Positions 35,317 through 45,823 of a DNA stretch of 64,000 bases are shown in pieces. Within the stretch, counting starts at the first letter, position 1; every line of letters begins with the position of its first letter. The stretch lies in assembly GCA_004431415.1 (NCBI GenBank), contig QPMI01000712.1:1-64000 (forward strand), written 5' to 3'. The position numbers and the translations under genes are program-made. The DNA comes from Cyanophora paradoxa (lineage: Eukaryota; Glaucocystophyceae; Cyanophorales; Cyanophoraceae). Under the pieces are notes generated by a model. The model saw only the letters and a program-made list of their open reading frames with translations, made no database searches and was not told where the DNA came from.

Positions 35317-36175
35317 TTGTTGGACCGTTCAGATCGTGCAGAATCCGCTACCCGGGCGGCTGAAGGTCCGTTGGACTTGTGGGGCGCGGCGCGCAGGCCG
35401 GCCCAGGAGTTCGAGACCGGCGTCATGCGGCGCAGCGTCCGTGGCGCCGGCGTCAGCGGGGCCAGCGCTGGCGTGCACGTAGGCACTGGCGCGGAAGCTA
35501 ACTGCGAGGTACGCGGCCGTGCGCGTGGCTGGTACGCGTCCGGATCCGTACGCGGGGCTCGTACGACAGCTCTCGGCGTCATGCGGCGCGGCGTCCGCGG
35601 CCGAGCTCGAGGCACCGGCGTTGGCGGGGCTAGCACTAGCGTGGGCGCCGGAGCTAGCTGCGAAACCTGCAGTGGTAGTATCGGTGCTATAGCTAGGCGC
35701 CGGCACGCGACCGGACGCAGGGTTGGTGGTACTAGCTATAGTGCAGCTATTAAAGCGCCAATCGCGGATTGCGGAGGTATTGGGCCGCTTCGATTCCTTC
35801 GAATCATTGCCCGACTCACCGGTCGCATGAATAGAAAAAACTGTTCGCGTTGGAGTGTTTTGACGGCACGCGGCGGGGGTACCGGTAGGCGCAGTTTCGT
35901 CCGGGGCCCTGAGACGTTCCGACCGGAAGGGGAGGCTCCACCGGCCACTGCAGTAGGCGGCGGCGCTGATGTGGCTTCCGTGCTCCAGTCCAGCGATCAG
36001 GTTCTGGAGCATGCCGTAGCGCGGTCTAGCGAACGTGGTCCAGGAGGTGCTCCAGATGTAGACACGGCGACTGAGCTGCGAAAGTACTTGCGCGGCCTGC
36101 TGGATGCCGAGGCGAACAGCGCGGCGTGGAGCGGCAGCGACAGTAGCATCAGTACGGGGATTGGCCCCTCGCTGC
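35317..36175. other. Non-duplicated 859-bp segment between the two DIRS copies
   Basis: Not found in copy B. It contains an internal imperfect duplication (GGCGTCATGCGGCGC at about 35,420 and 35,576, with similar downstream text) and CTATAGCTAG-type words like those of the host intergenic DNA. The minus strand is open for about 280 codons, but no family is recognised. It may be flanking DNA carried along by a rearrangement. Confidence 0.4.
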
Positions 36176-36490
36176 TCGGGGTTTGCGCAATTAAGCGTAA
36201 ACCGAGTTTTGCGCCGACGGAATGAATAGAAGAGAAGCCAGAGCGCCAACTGCCTACCTTAGCTAGAAGGACCGAGCGACCGGACCGGCCTAAGCGACGG
36301 GTCCGGGCCTCGAGCACGGTATAGCAGAATTCGAGTTCTGCACCGACTCCGGGGAGAACTCAGAATTTGATTCGGTCGCGCCCTGAGGCGAACGAAGGCC
36401 GGGGTACGGCCATTCCTTCGGCTGCCCTTCGGCATAACTTCGTCCTTGGTTGCCAGCTTGACCAGGCACCCAGCGGCGAAGCGAAATCGC
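36176..36490 (+). repeat. DIRS split direct repeat A1 (left end of copy B)
   Basis: Starts TCGGGGTTTGCGC and ends GCGAAATCGC. From here copies A and B continue into the element interior (CACAGCCAGTTC), unlike A2. Confidence 0.9.
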
Positions 36491-37155
36491 CACAGCCAGT
36501 TCATACCACCTGCGTTCAGCATGACGCAGCCGAACGCACCCGAATCGGTGATTCCGCCGACCGGCCACGCCAGCCTGCAGTGGAGCAAGCTAGCTCAGCG
36601 CTTCTTCTCCAAATCCCCTGCGGCGGGCGCGATCCAGCGAACCTTGCTCGATCCGTGGCCTGACGGCGTTCAGTCTTCCTGGATGATGCCCTGGCAGTCC
36701 GACGGATCCTCTCAGTCGCTCTTGGACTCTTACAACTGGGGCTTCCTAAAGCCCGGTACGCTCGTTCTCGGCCCGGCCGCCCGTCGGTTAGAAGATCTTC
36801 GACCGGCTATCTCGGGGCCGTGCCGCCAACCGCGGCCGTGCACTTAGAACCCTAGCCCGAGCACTATCTCAGAAGAGTCTCGCTCGTTTAAGTGTCTGAG
36901 CCCGACAGCCCTTCCTTTTCTTTGTTTTCCCCTTCTCGATTCCGTCGCGACGCACACTTACGCATCTCGCGCATGGCCTCGCGACGGCTGGGTCGACGCG
37001 GCGATGACGGGCGCGACGAACTCCGCCTCGAAGCCGCCCCGACCACACCCGCGCCGCCATGCCCTGCCTGACATGCCGGCGGCGCGGCGCAGATGACGGC
37101 GGCCACCGAGCGAGAGAGCCAAAAACGGTGGCGCTCCAGGACCTCGGCGGCCGCC

Positions 37156-37866
37156 ATCATCATACCTTGCGCGGTGTCCCGGCAGAGCCCGGCGCGCACA
37201 CCGGCAGGAAGGCGGAGCGGCTCGCGGCCGGCGCGCCGGCGAGCCCCGCAGAGCGTCGAGGCACGACTGCGTGCTCCGCTTTCTTCCCCTGTGCGATGTC
37301 CCGGCGGAGCCCGGCGCGTACATCGACAGGAAGGCGGCGAGACCCACCGGCGCGCCGGGGTCTCCCGCGGGACGTCGAGGCACGGGTCGCGTGCTCCGTC
37401 CCACCTCGCGCAGTGCCCCGGCGGAGACCGGCGCGTGCACTGGCGAGAAGGCGGAGAGGCTCGCGGCCGGCGCGCCGGCGAACCCCGCAGAGCGTCCAGG
37501 CACGCCCGCGTGCTCCGCTCCCTCCTTTTTTCCCTGTGTGATGTCCCGGCGGAGCCCGGCGCGTACATCGACAGGAAGGCGGCGCGACCCACCGGCGCGC
37601 CGGCGGGCCCCGCGGGACGTAGATGCACGGGCCGCGTGCTCCGTCCCACCTCGCGCAGTGCCCCGGCAGAGCCCGGCGCGCGCACTGGCGAGAAGGCGGA
37701 GAAGCTCGCGCCCGGCACGCCGGCGAGCCCCGCGGGACGTTGAGTCACAGTTACGTGCTCCGTCCTCTCCCGCGCGGTGCCCCGGCGGAGCCCGGCGCGC
37801 GCACCGGCGAGGCAGCGGCGTTCCCCGTCGGCTCCGACGGCAGACCCCGCGAGAGTCGACGCGCGC
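37156..37866 (+). repeat. Tandem repeat of about 119 bp, about six units (copy B)
   Basis: Same array as at 31,810-32,520, lying between repeat A1 and ORF1. One unit is a few bases shorter than in copy A. Confidence 0.8.
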
Positions 37867-37980
37867 CGCACCGCGCTCCTCTATCTAGCCTCCCCGCCCC
37901 TCCCCCGCCACGCCGCAGCCGCAACACACCGGCTGACACGGCCCCGCGCAGATAAGGACGCCGGCAGCGGCAGCAAGGCG

Positions 37981-40712
37981 ATGAGCGTGTCCGCCTCCAT
38001 GATCATCGACTACTGGCGCCACGTGCCCGAACCGCATCGCCTCCTCTTCTGCGGCGACTGCGCGACGACGGCGGGGATCTTCCCCCCGTTCCTCTCCAGC
38101 GGCACGCTCGACGGCGGTCTCATGGTGGGCCGCCCCCGTCACGCCTGCATGACCCCCCGCTCGCTTATTAACCGACGGCCTGACAGTCTCGCCCGGCGGA
38201 CGCGTCAACCATGCTGGTCACTTCTCTCGTCCCGATCATCGCTTTCGCGGTCGACGAGGCTAGTTTCTACGCCGTCGCCCCGTGTTCTTCCGACCCCACC
38301 AGCCCTGGCTACATGTCCGCATGCCCCGCCTCTCGACGTCACGCGTTAACCGCGATCGCCAGCGACTACTCGGCGGTGCGCGACTCGGTTCCGCGGGAGC
38401 TGTTCAACGAGGCGGTACTCCGCTTCGGCGAGTCGGCCGCCGTACTCCTGGCTACCTTCGGCGCCACCTGCCTCGAGGTCACGGAGTTCTACGGCTACAA
38501 GTACGGCACCATCCCTGTCGGCCTCCCGCGAGGGTTCCGATTTACTACGACGACATTCCGTGCCGGTACGCCACTCCTCGCTCACCGTGCCGCGCCCCTC
38601 ACCCTCCACAGTGACTGGGCGGCCCTCGAACCCTGGGAAAAAGTGACGGCGCTCGGTGCGCTCACTCAGCTCTACGCCTGGTCCCCCGAGTCAGTCCCCA
38701 AGTACTCCAAGACGGCGGTAGCCGACGCCCACGGCTGGCTCCGGCCCTTGCTTGTCACCTTCATCGAGAAAAGCAAGGCGCTCTCCCGCGATCACCGCAA
38801 GATCCTGCGCAACGACATCGTCGCCGCCTTCGGCCTGGCCCCGGTCCGGCCCGCGTCTCTCCAAAACGCGAGTGGCCGGCATCTCTTCCGGGCGGCCTGA
38901 CAGTCGGCACCGTCCCCTTCGGAAAAGTCCGCCCGCCGCGCGCTCGCTGCACGCCAGCGCACTCAGCGGTCGCCCGCTTCGCAGTTCTCGTTCGCCGACT
39001 TCTCTCGCGCTTGCGGCTTCCACCCGGCCCACTGGGACGCCTCCGCGGTGCTGCGCGACTGGGACCAGCCGGCCCACAAGGCCGTCAGCCTGTACTTCCC
39101 CCACATCTTGAAGGCGGCGGAGGCCGCGCGAAAACGCCGCGGCGCCGCGGCCTCGGGCGACGCCGACGCTGCCACCGCCGCCACCGCCAGCGCACCCCAG
39201 CGGACCCCAAGTCGGTCCGCGCACACATTACCCCTCTCGCCTCGCCCACGCTCGCTGCCGATGCTTCTTTTTTCGCGGGCAGCGAGCACGGGCTCCGAAG
39301 GTGGCACATGGAGCGGCCGCGGCCCCTCGGCACCCCCTCCGGCCCAGAAGCGCGCCGGTGCGCTACCCACCCCGCTCATTTTTTACCGCCGCCCACCCCG
39401 CCGCGCAGGGGCAGCCCCGCCCACCGGCCTCGCTCCTCCGCGCCGCCCGCGCCTGCCAAGCCGGCGGCTGCGGCCGGGAACACCGACACCGCCGACGCGG
39501 ACGCGGACGACGACGTCGACCGCCCGCGCGCCTCGCGGTCGACCCGCCCGCCTAAGCGGACCAAGGCGACCGAGGCCTCGGCCCCGAAGGCCCCCCGGCG
39601 CCCGCAGACTCAGCCGACGAAGGCGGCGAGTCAGACGCCCCGCCTTCACCCGCCGAGGAGGCGGAAGCACAGGCCCCGCCACCCAAACCCGCCAAGAGCC
39701 GCAAGGCCAAGACCGGTCCGTCCACGCGCCCGCTGGCCTCCCCGGCGGCTCACCCCGCCTAGGCGACCCCCTTGAGATTCGCCTGGCCCGACTTTCTGAC
39801 CCGGCCCACTTCACCGCAGCCGACCGCGACAAGGCCCTGCAGTTCGCCGAGACCCGCGACCTTCCCACGCCGAACCCGGCCCCCGCGGTCTCCGACCTGC
39901 CGCCCGTTCCGCCGGCCAACCCGCAGGCGCTCGCGGCGTCCATGCTGCAAGCCGGCCTCGCCAGCATGGCCGGCGGCGGCCCGCCTCCCCCGTTCTGGCC
40001 CGCGGGAGTTCCGTCCCCGTTCCTGCAGCACCAGCAGCAGCCCCGCTACTCGGCCGCTTCCACGGTCACGCCAGCGGGCTGGGTCGTCCAGGCGCCCCCG
40101 CATTTCGCGGCTCCCTGGCCCTCCTCCGGCACCGCCAACCACGGCGCCGGCATGTTCCCGGGCTTCGGGGGCCCGCAGACCGACTGGTTCGGCCCCGCCG
40201 ACCCCGGCTTCCGGATGCCGCCCGCCGGCCCGCAGCTCCCGCCCCGGCAGGCCGCTCCCCACACCGCCGCGCCACTCGCCGCCGGCCCCCGTGGGGTCCC
40301 CGCCGCCCGCTCCGGCAGCCGCGGGGCCACCCAGGCCGCGCAGAAGCTCGCCCCGCCCGCCGCCGCAGCGCCGACAGAGCAGCCCCCGACCTCATCCTCC
40401 ACCCGCGCCCGACCGTTCGTCCCAGCGACGCGGAGATGGAGGACGAGGCGGAATCCGACGCCCCCGGCGACGAACCCGCCGGCGAGGACGACTGGGCCGG
40501 CGACTGGGACTCGGACGACACCTCGACGCCGCAGGACGCCAGTCCCCACGTCGACGCTCCCTCCGAGTCCGGTACGGACTCGTGGCCGCCGCAGCCCAAA
40601 CCCTCCCTCCGTCACACTGACCCGGGATCGTGCAGAATCCGCTGCCCCAGTGTACAGCGGCAAGGCGACGCGCGGCCACGCCAAGGAGAAGGCTCCCCTC
40701 GGTCCGCGCTGA
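37981..40712 (+). pseudogene. DIRS-type ORF1 (gag-like), copy B
   Basis: ATG at 37,981 opens MSVSASMIIDYWRHVPEP. The frame changes near 38,125. The second part, MLVTSLVPIIAFAVDEASFY, is open from 38,211 to 38,900 here (229 codons) because this copy lacks one base present in copy A. A third part, FADFSRACGFHPAHWDASAV, leads into a long Pro/Ala/Gly-rich C-terminal half with an acidic stretch (DDWAGDWDSDDTSTP), ending at 40,712. I could not decide between introns and frameshifts for the breaks. Position upstream of RT and low complexity fit a nucleocapsid-like ORF1. Confidence 0.55.
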
Positions 40713-40745
40713 TTGTTTTCCGCGGTCGGCCACAGCCCGGCCGAC

Positions 40746-43700
40746 ATGCCTTTTTGCAGAGGCTCCGGCCCCAAGAAGGCGCGCGGCGACGACAAGGCGA
40801 AGGGCGCCACCGCCCAGGCCAAGGCGACGGCGGCAGAGAAGGCCGCGCCACCGGCCGAGCCCCCCTCGTCTACGAGGGCCTCCCCGAGCTCACGCTGCGC
40901 GAGACGGCCTTCGCCAAGCTCAACATTCCCTCCACGGCGGTCGACAACTCCGCCCGCGTCACGGACTTGGCCGCCCGTATCAAGGAAATCGAGTCGTGCT
41001 TCGACAACGCCGTCTTCCCGGCGACAGTCAGCAGCGACCCTTCCCCGACGAGCGCATCACCACGGCTCTTGCCAAGTACGGCATCGCCTGCATGCGCGAT
41101 CTGGCGCGCTTCTCCCACGGCCTGGTGCTGCGCGACATGGGCAACTCGGAACTCCGCCAGGCCATCGCGGCGTTCGACCAGGTCGGCGACGTCATCAACC
41201 GCCTACCCGGCGGCCCGACCGGCCCCTCGGCCAACTCCTGACGGACTGGAACGCCCTCACCCGCCCGGTCTACAAGAAGCTTCGGGACATCGCCCAGACG
41301 TCGGCGGTGCTCCAGGCCTGCCTCGAGGACGACCCGCTCTTCAAGCGTCTCCTCAAGCGGCTGCAAGACAGCGTGAGCGCGTGGACGGAGCCACGGGAGC
41401 TACTGTCGTCCTACGGCCGGACGAGCCGCAAGCGGAGCTCCTTCTTCATGATGCCACCGCTCGCTCGCACGGAGCTTCCGCAGCCCCGCCCGGACAAGGC
41501 CCCACTCGCCCCACACTCTCCCATGCGGCGCTCTTCTCCCAGGCCTCGCAGGCCGGTCCGTCCGCCCCACCTGCTCCTCCGCCCGGACCGACCCTCGGTC
41601 AGCCCACTCCTACGGCGGCGTCGCGACCTTCTCCTACGACGACGACGGTGACGTCGAGGACCCCGGCTCCGGCGGGCCAACCCACCGCGGCCAGCAGCGC
41701 GGGCGCGCCTGGAAGCAGGCCCGGCGGCAGTACGGGACTGCCCAGCCGGCCCAGCCCCAACCCCACCACCGTCAGCGGGGCGGAGGCCGCGGCGGCGCCG
41801 TCCAGCGGCCCCCCGGCGCAAGCCGCAGCCGCCGGCCGACGGCTGAGCCGCTTCCACTCCTGGCGCGGGTGTTTGCGGCGACACCCCTCCGGCGGCTGCC
41901 GCCGACCGCAAGGGGCCCCCCGTGCCAGCCGTTCCCCCCGCCACGACCCTTCCAGTAGACTGTGACCAGTCGCGTCCGCCGCCTGTACCGCTGTCTGTAC
42001 CCTCGAGTACACCGCGTGTCTTTGTGCGCGACCCATTCGCAAAATTGCGAGCACTCGTAGCTGCACACGGGGACCCCGGCCCGTACGATTTCGCGGCGGC
42101 CGCACAGAAGTTTCGGGCGGGGCAACTCCAGCATTACGCGCATGCCTGGCGGGCTTACTTCCGGCGGGCTGACACGACGGTCCCCTCGTGGGTGGGCCTC
42201 ATCCTGCGCAAAGGCTTGCGCCTCCCACTCCAGCACGCCGACGGCACGCCGGCAGCGTCGTTAGCAGACATTCCCCGCACGCGCGCCGAGGGCCCACGCC
42301 CCTCGTGCCACCGGACCCCAGAACACGAAGCCTTCGTGGACAGCGAGGTCGCGGCGATGCTGCGCCTCGGCGTCACCCGCCTTGCCACCGAGGAAGACGA
42401 ACAGCTCGTCGTTAACGAGTCTTCGCTCTTGGTGGTCGACAAGGCCGGCCCAGACAAGTTCCGCCTGTGCCTCGACGCCACCCCCGTGAACCCGTTCATC
42501 CGCTTGCCGACGTTCCGGTACCAAACACTGGACGAGGTTGCGTCCTACCTCACCCCCGGCTGCTGGCTCGTGAAGTTCGACCTTAAAAAAGGCTACTATC
42601 ACATCGCCCTGAACAAGGACACCCAGCGCCTCCTGGCGTTCCGTTGGCGCGGCAAACTCTACATTTACCAGGCCCTTTGCTTCGGCGTGAACATCGCCTG
42701 CTTCGCCTTCACGAAGGTCACGCGCGCCTTTGCCAAGTACTGGGCAGCGCTGGGCGTGAAGCTCTGCACGTACATCGACGACGGCCTGTTCATCTGCCCG
42801 TCGCGCGAAATCGCGGAGCTCGTCTCCCAGCACCTACGTGCTTGCGCGCCCGAGCTAGGCATTACGTTCTCGGAAAAGTCCGACTTCACACCGACCCAGT
42901 GCACCGAGTACCTCGGCATCGAGATCGACGTCCGTCCGACCGCGGCGTTTTCGCGGTGACCCCGAAGAAGGTCGCAAAAACGCTCGCCCGCCTCGCCGGC
43001 GTCCTCGACCGGGCGCCCGGCCCCCGCGGCCTCACGGCGTCGGCTCGCGATCTGCAAAAGCTGGCGGGCTCACTCATCGCGCTGCGCATGGCGTTCCCGG
43101 CCGTTCGTCTCATGACTCGGCCACTTTTCGGCCTCATGTCGACCTCGGACGCCCTCGCCGACCCCTTCAATCAGTCGGCCGTCACCATCGAAGGCCCAGC
43201 ACTCGACTGCCTCCGCTGGCTCCAAGCGGCCCTCCAACGCCCGGAGCGCCCGGCGCACCCCATCTGGACGCCTCGGACCTTCTTCCGGCTGTTCACGGAC
43301 GCCTCCGGCTACGGCTACGCCGCCTTCCTCGATCAGCTCGAGTCCGCCGACCCCACGGCCGTCCGCCAACGCCCCGCGTGGTCCGTCTTCGGCACCTTCC
43401 CCCCCGAACTCCGCGCGAGCGAGGGCCCCATGCGGTGCGGCGAGACCAGCAGCAACGAACGCGAGCTTCGCGCGATCGTGGCCGCCGCGGACGAGCTCTT
43501 CCCCGCCCTTCCGGTGGGTGCGCACGTTCTCATCCGCTGCGACAACCGCTCCGCCGTCGCGGCAGTCGCTCGGGGCGGCGGTTCGGCCCGCCTCTTTGAC
43601 CTGAGCGCTCGCCTCTGGCACCGCTGCGCGGCTCTCGGCGTCTCGATCTCCGCCCGCCATTTGCCCGGCGCGGCCAACGTCTTCGCCGACCGCGGTTCCC

Positions 43701-44089
43701 GCGACGGCGCTCGCGCCCCGTCGCTGCATCGGGCCCTCCTCTCGCGGTGCCGCACGCACCTAGACGCCCCGCTTGCCGAGCACCACCACGTCGCCTTCGA
43801 GGACGATCCGTGGCTTGGCAGCGTCCGCGCGAGCGCCCCGACCGTCCTTACGGTCGACTCCCGGCTGCGCGCGGCCCTGATCGCTTCCCTCCGACGCTTC
43901 CCAGCGTCCGGCCCTCTGGGCCTCCTGCTCCCCTCCCAGCCCAGCACCACCTGGTCGGTGGCCCTCGGGGAGCTTCGCCTCACCCCCGCCCCGCCGCCGT
44001 CACCTCTTTCCCGCTTTCTAGCCTCCCGTCCCACATCTTCTACTCTGGGCGCATCGGCCTCGGCTCCTCCCGCTGGCCCCTGGAACTGA
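40746..44089 (+). pseudogene. DIRS-type reverse transcriptase-RNase H
   Basis: ATG at 40,746 opens a Lys/Ala-rich start, followed by an unrecognised domain (LVYEGLPELTLRETAF; LLTDWNALTRPVYKKLRDIA) and a Pro-rich linker with several frame changes. The RT proper lies in 41,922-42,959: LLVVDKAGPDKFRLCLDATP, VKFDLKKGYYHIALN (catalytic Asp), CFGVNIACFAFTKVTRAF, LCTYIDDGLFI (YIDD box), EYLGIEID. A one-base shift near 42,950 leads into RNase H: FRLFTDASGYGYAAFL, SNERELRAIVAA, LIRCDNRSAVAAV, RHLPGAANVFADRGSRD. These wordings (TDASGYGYAA and LPGAANVFAD) are typical of DIRS/pararetrovirus-like RNase H. Stop at 44,087-44,089. Confidence 0.9.
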
Positions 44090-44100
44090 CCTTCTGGCAG

Positions 44101-44985
44101 TAACCCCGGCGCCCGCGGAGGCGGAGCTCGCGGCCTGGCAGGGGGCGGCCTTCGCCCCCGGCACGTCAGCGGGCCAACGGCGGGCGGCCCGCCGCTACTT
44201 CGAGTTCGTCGAGTGCCACGGCCTCGCGCCGGACGCAGAACGGTCCATCCTCCTCTTCCTGGCCGACGCGGCCACCCAGCGACGCCGCCATTCCGGAAAA
44301 GACCTCGCGGCGAGCACCGTTAAAGGCCTCGCCGCCCACGTGTGGCGCGAACTCAAACTTCGCGGCCTCGTCGACCCCACCAGACCCCGCTCGTTCATGT
44401 ACTCGACCGCATGGAGAGGCATGCAGGCCCGCCTGGGCCGCCCCGTAGCGCAACGCCGCGCCTTCTTGCCCGGCGACCTGCGCGCGTGGTTGACCACCCC
44501 ATCGTTCCTGTCACGCGCCCCTCCCCGGCGCCTCCGCGACGCCACCGTCCTCGCGACCGGCATCGCGGGCTTCCTCCGGGGAGCGGAGCTGGTGGCGCTG
44601 CGGGTCGACGACCTCGAATTCTCACTCCTCCCTTCCCCCGCATCGCCCTCCACATCCGGCGCTCCAAAACCGACAGGACCGCCCACGGCGCGGTGGTTTA
44701 CCTCACCCCGGGCAAATGCCCGCCTCGTGCCCCGTCCGCCTGCTGTGCGCGTACGTCGCGAGCACGGCGGTGCAGGCGGCGCCCGGGACCCCCTCTTCCC
44801 CCGCCTCTCCGATCCCGCCGCGGCCATCACCGTTGGTTTCGTCCGCCGCCTCGTGAAAGAGGCCGCGGAGGCCATCGGCTACGACCCGACCGACTTCTCG
44901 GGCCACAGCTTGCGCCGCGGTGGCGCGACGGCCGCGGCCCGCCGGGGCCTCCCGGCCACTTGGATCCGACGGCATGGCCGCTGGG
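44101..44985 (+). pseudogene. DIRS tyrosine recombinase, 5' part (interrupted by the PLV insertion)
   Basis: The frame begins around 44,101 (TPAPAEAELAAWQG), just after the RNase H stop; no ATG was identified. The core-binding part reads RRAARRYFEFVECHGLAPDA. The catalytic part has the first Arg in GIAGFLRGAELVALRVDDL, a frame change near 44,640 with RIALHIRRSKTDR in another frame, and then FSGHSLRRGGAT (HxxR) and RRHGRW (second His/Trp). The coding sequence is cut at 44,985 by the PLV. The remaining C-terminal codons, with the expected tyrosine, are at 56,258-56,340. This enzyme inserts the circular cDNA of DIRS elements. Confidence 0.88.
44980..44985. repeat. PLV target-site duplication, left copy
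   Basis: GCTGGG immediately before the A-run that starts the left inverted repeat. The identical hexamer follows the right inverted repeat. With one copy and the PLV removed, the recombinase reads GRWALYSSVP in frame. Confidence 0.9.
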
Positions 44986-45286
44986 AAAAAATGAGAGTAC
45001 CCCCATCAGGGTGGGCCCGCCCTCTTTGCCACCCTCAACCCCCAAACCCACCCCTCACTCACCCACTCCAGCGCCTTCCCAGCCCTCATTCTTTCCCACT
45101 CTCTCGCTACGTCTACCGCCCTTCTCTCCCTCTGGTCTACCTCCCCTTCCATCCAGCAACCACTAGGTAGTATCTAGTGTCTAGGTCGATCGATATTGCA
45201 AAACGATATAGCAGTGAATTGAGGCGGGAGCGTCAGCCAGAAGGCTTCCTGCTCTTCGAGCCCCAAACGCGCCGGTCTTTGAATCA
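44986..45286 (+). repeat. PLV left terminal inverted repeat
   Basis: 301 bp, matching the reverse complement of 55,981-56,251 with few substitutions and one roughly 31-bp extra segment (around 45,228-45,259). It starts AAAAAATGAGAGTACCCCCA and ends near GGTCTTTGAATCA. Confidence 0.95.
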
Positions 45287-45401
45287 CCAACGGGTCACCG
45301 CAATTGAGGTTTCTCTTATTTTGTCTTAAAGAGATCCCTTTCCAATATTGCTATGTGAAGTTGCGTTTGGAACAAGCAAAAAATTGTGATATATACTTCC
45401 A
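45287..45401. promoter_or_regulatory. Leader between left inverted repeat and first PLV ORF
   Basis: AT-rich, non-coding, with GTGATATATAC about 18 bp before the ATG at 45,402. It is a plausible place for an early promoter, but no defined motif was identified. Confidence 0.3.
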
Positions 45402-45818
45402 ATGGACGTTACCCAAAATAATGCAGCGACTCGGCGCTTCCGGTTGGCCAGAATCAAAGACCAGATCGAAGCGCTCGCGATTTCATTGTATAATCGACGC
45501 GTCATACATGGAGCTTTCAAAAATAAATTGATTAGAATTTCAGCACAAGGGTCGAGAACACGGTTTGCAACTTTGGAAAAGTACGCTTCACTTTTGAACG
45601 AACTTGCAAGACTTCCTAGGTCAGCGCGTCCTGTGTCAGGTCGTCGACTAGAGCTAGCGATTGCTGAGGGCCAGGCCGACATTGTTCGAGGGTTCTCAGA
45701 ATTACCTGAGGTTGACGGTGGAGATGATGTTCAAATCAATGACAGCAATACGACTACAGCGCTTGACGGGCGATATGCGGAGTGGAAATACCAATTGCTC
45801 GCGGTTCTGGCCGCGTAA
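45402..45818 (+). CDS. PLV hypothetical protein (138 aa)
   Basis: Intact from ATG 45,402 to TAA. The product starts MDVTQNNAATRRFRLARIKD and is Arg/Leu/Ala-rich with predicted helices in its first 90 residues, then an acidic tail (PEVDGGDDVQINDSN). I recognise no family. It is the first gene after the left inverted repeat and lies just upstream of the polymerase region, whose reading starts in another frame at about 45,824. It could also be a detached N-terminal part of the polymerase ORF. Confidence 0.6.
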   Translation: MDVTQNNAATRRFRLARIKDQIEALAISLYNRRVIHGAFKNKLIRISAQGSRTRFATLEKYASLLNELARLPRSARPVSGRRLELAIAEGQADIVRGFSELPEVDGGDDVQINDSNTTTALDGRYAEWKYQLLAVLAA

Positions 45819-45823
45819 CCTCG

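Noticed and set aside
35329-36249. Minus-strand ORF of about 300 codons across the 859-bp segment and DIRS repeat A
   Set aside because: It runs into non-coding terminal repeat and shows no family signature; chance opening in GC-rich DNA is likely.
44986-45286. Reading the PLV inverted repeats as LTRs of a retroelement
   Set aside because: They are inverted, not direct, and enclose DNA-polymerase and capsid genes; the target duplication lies outside them.
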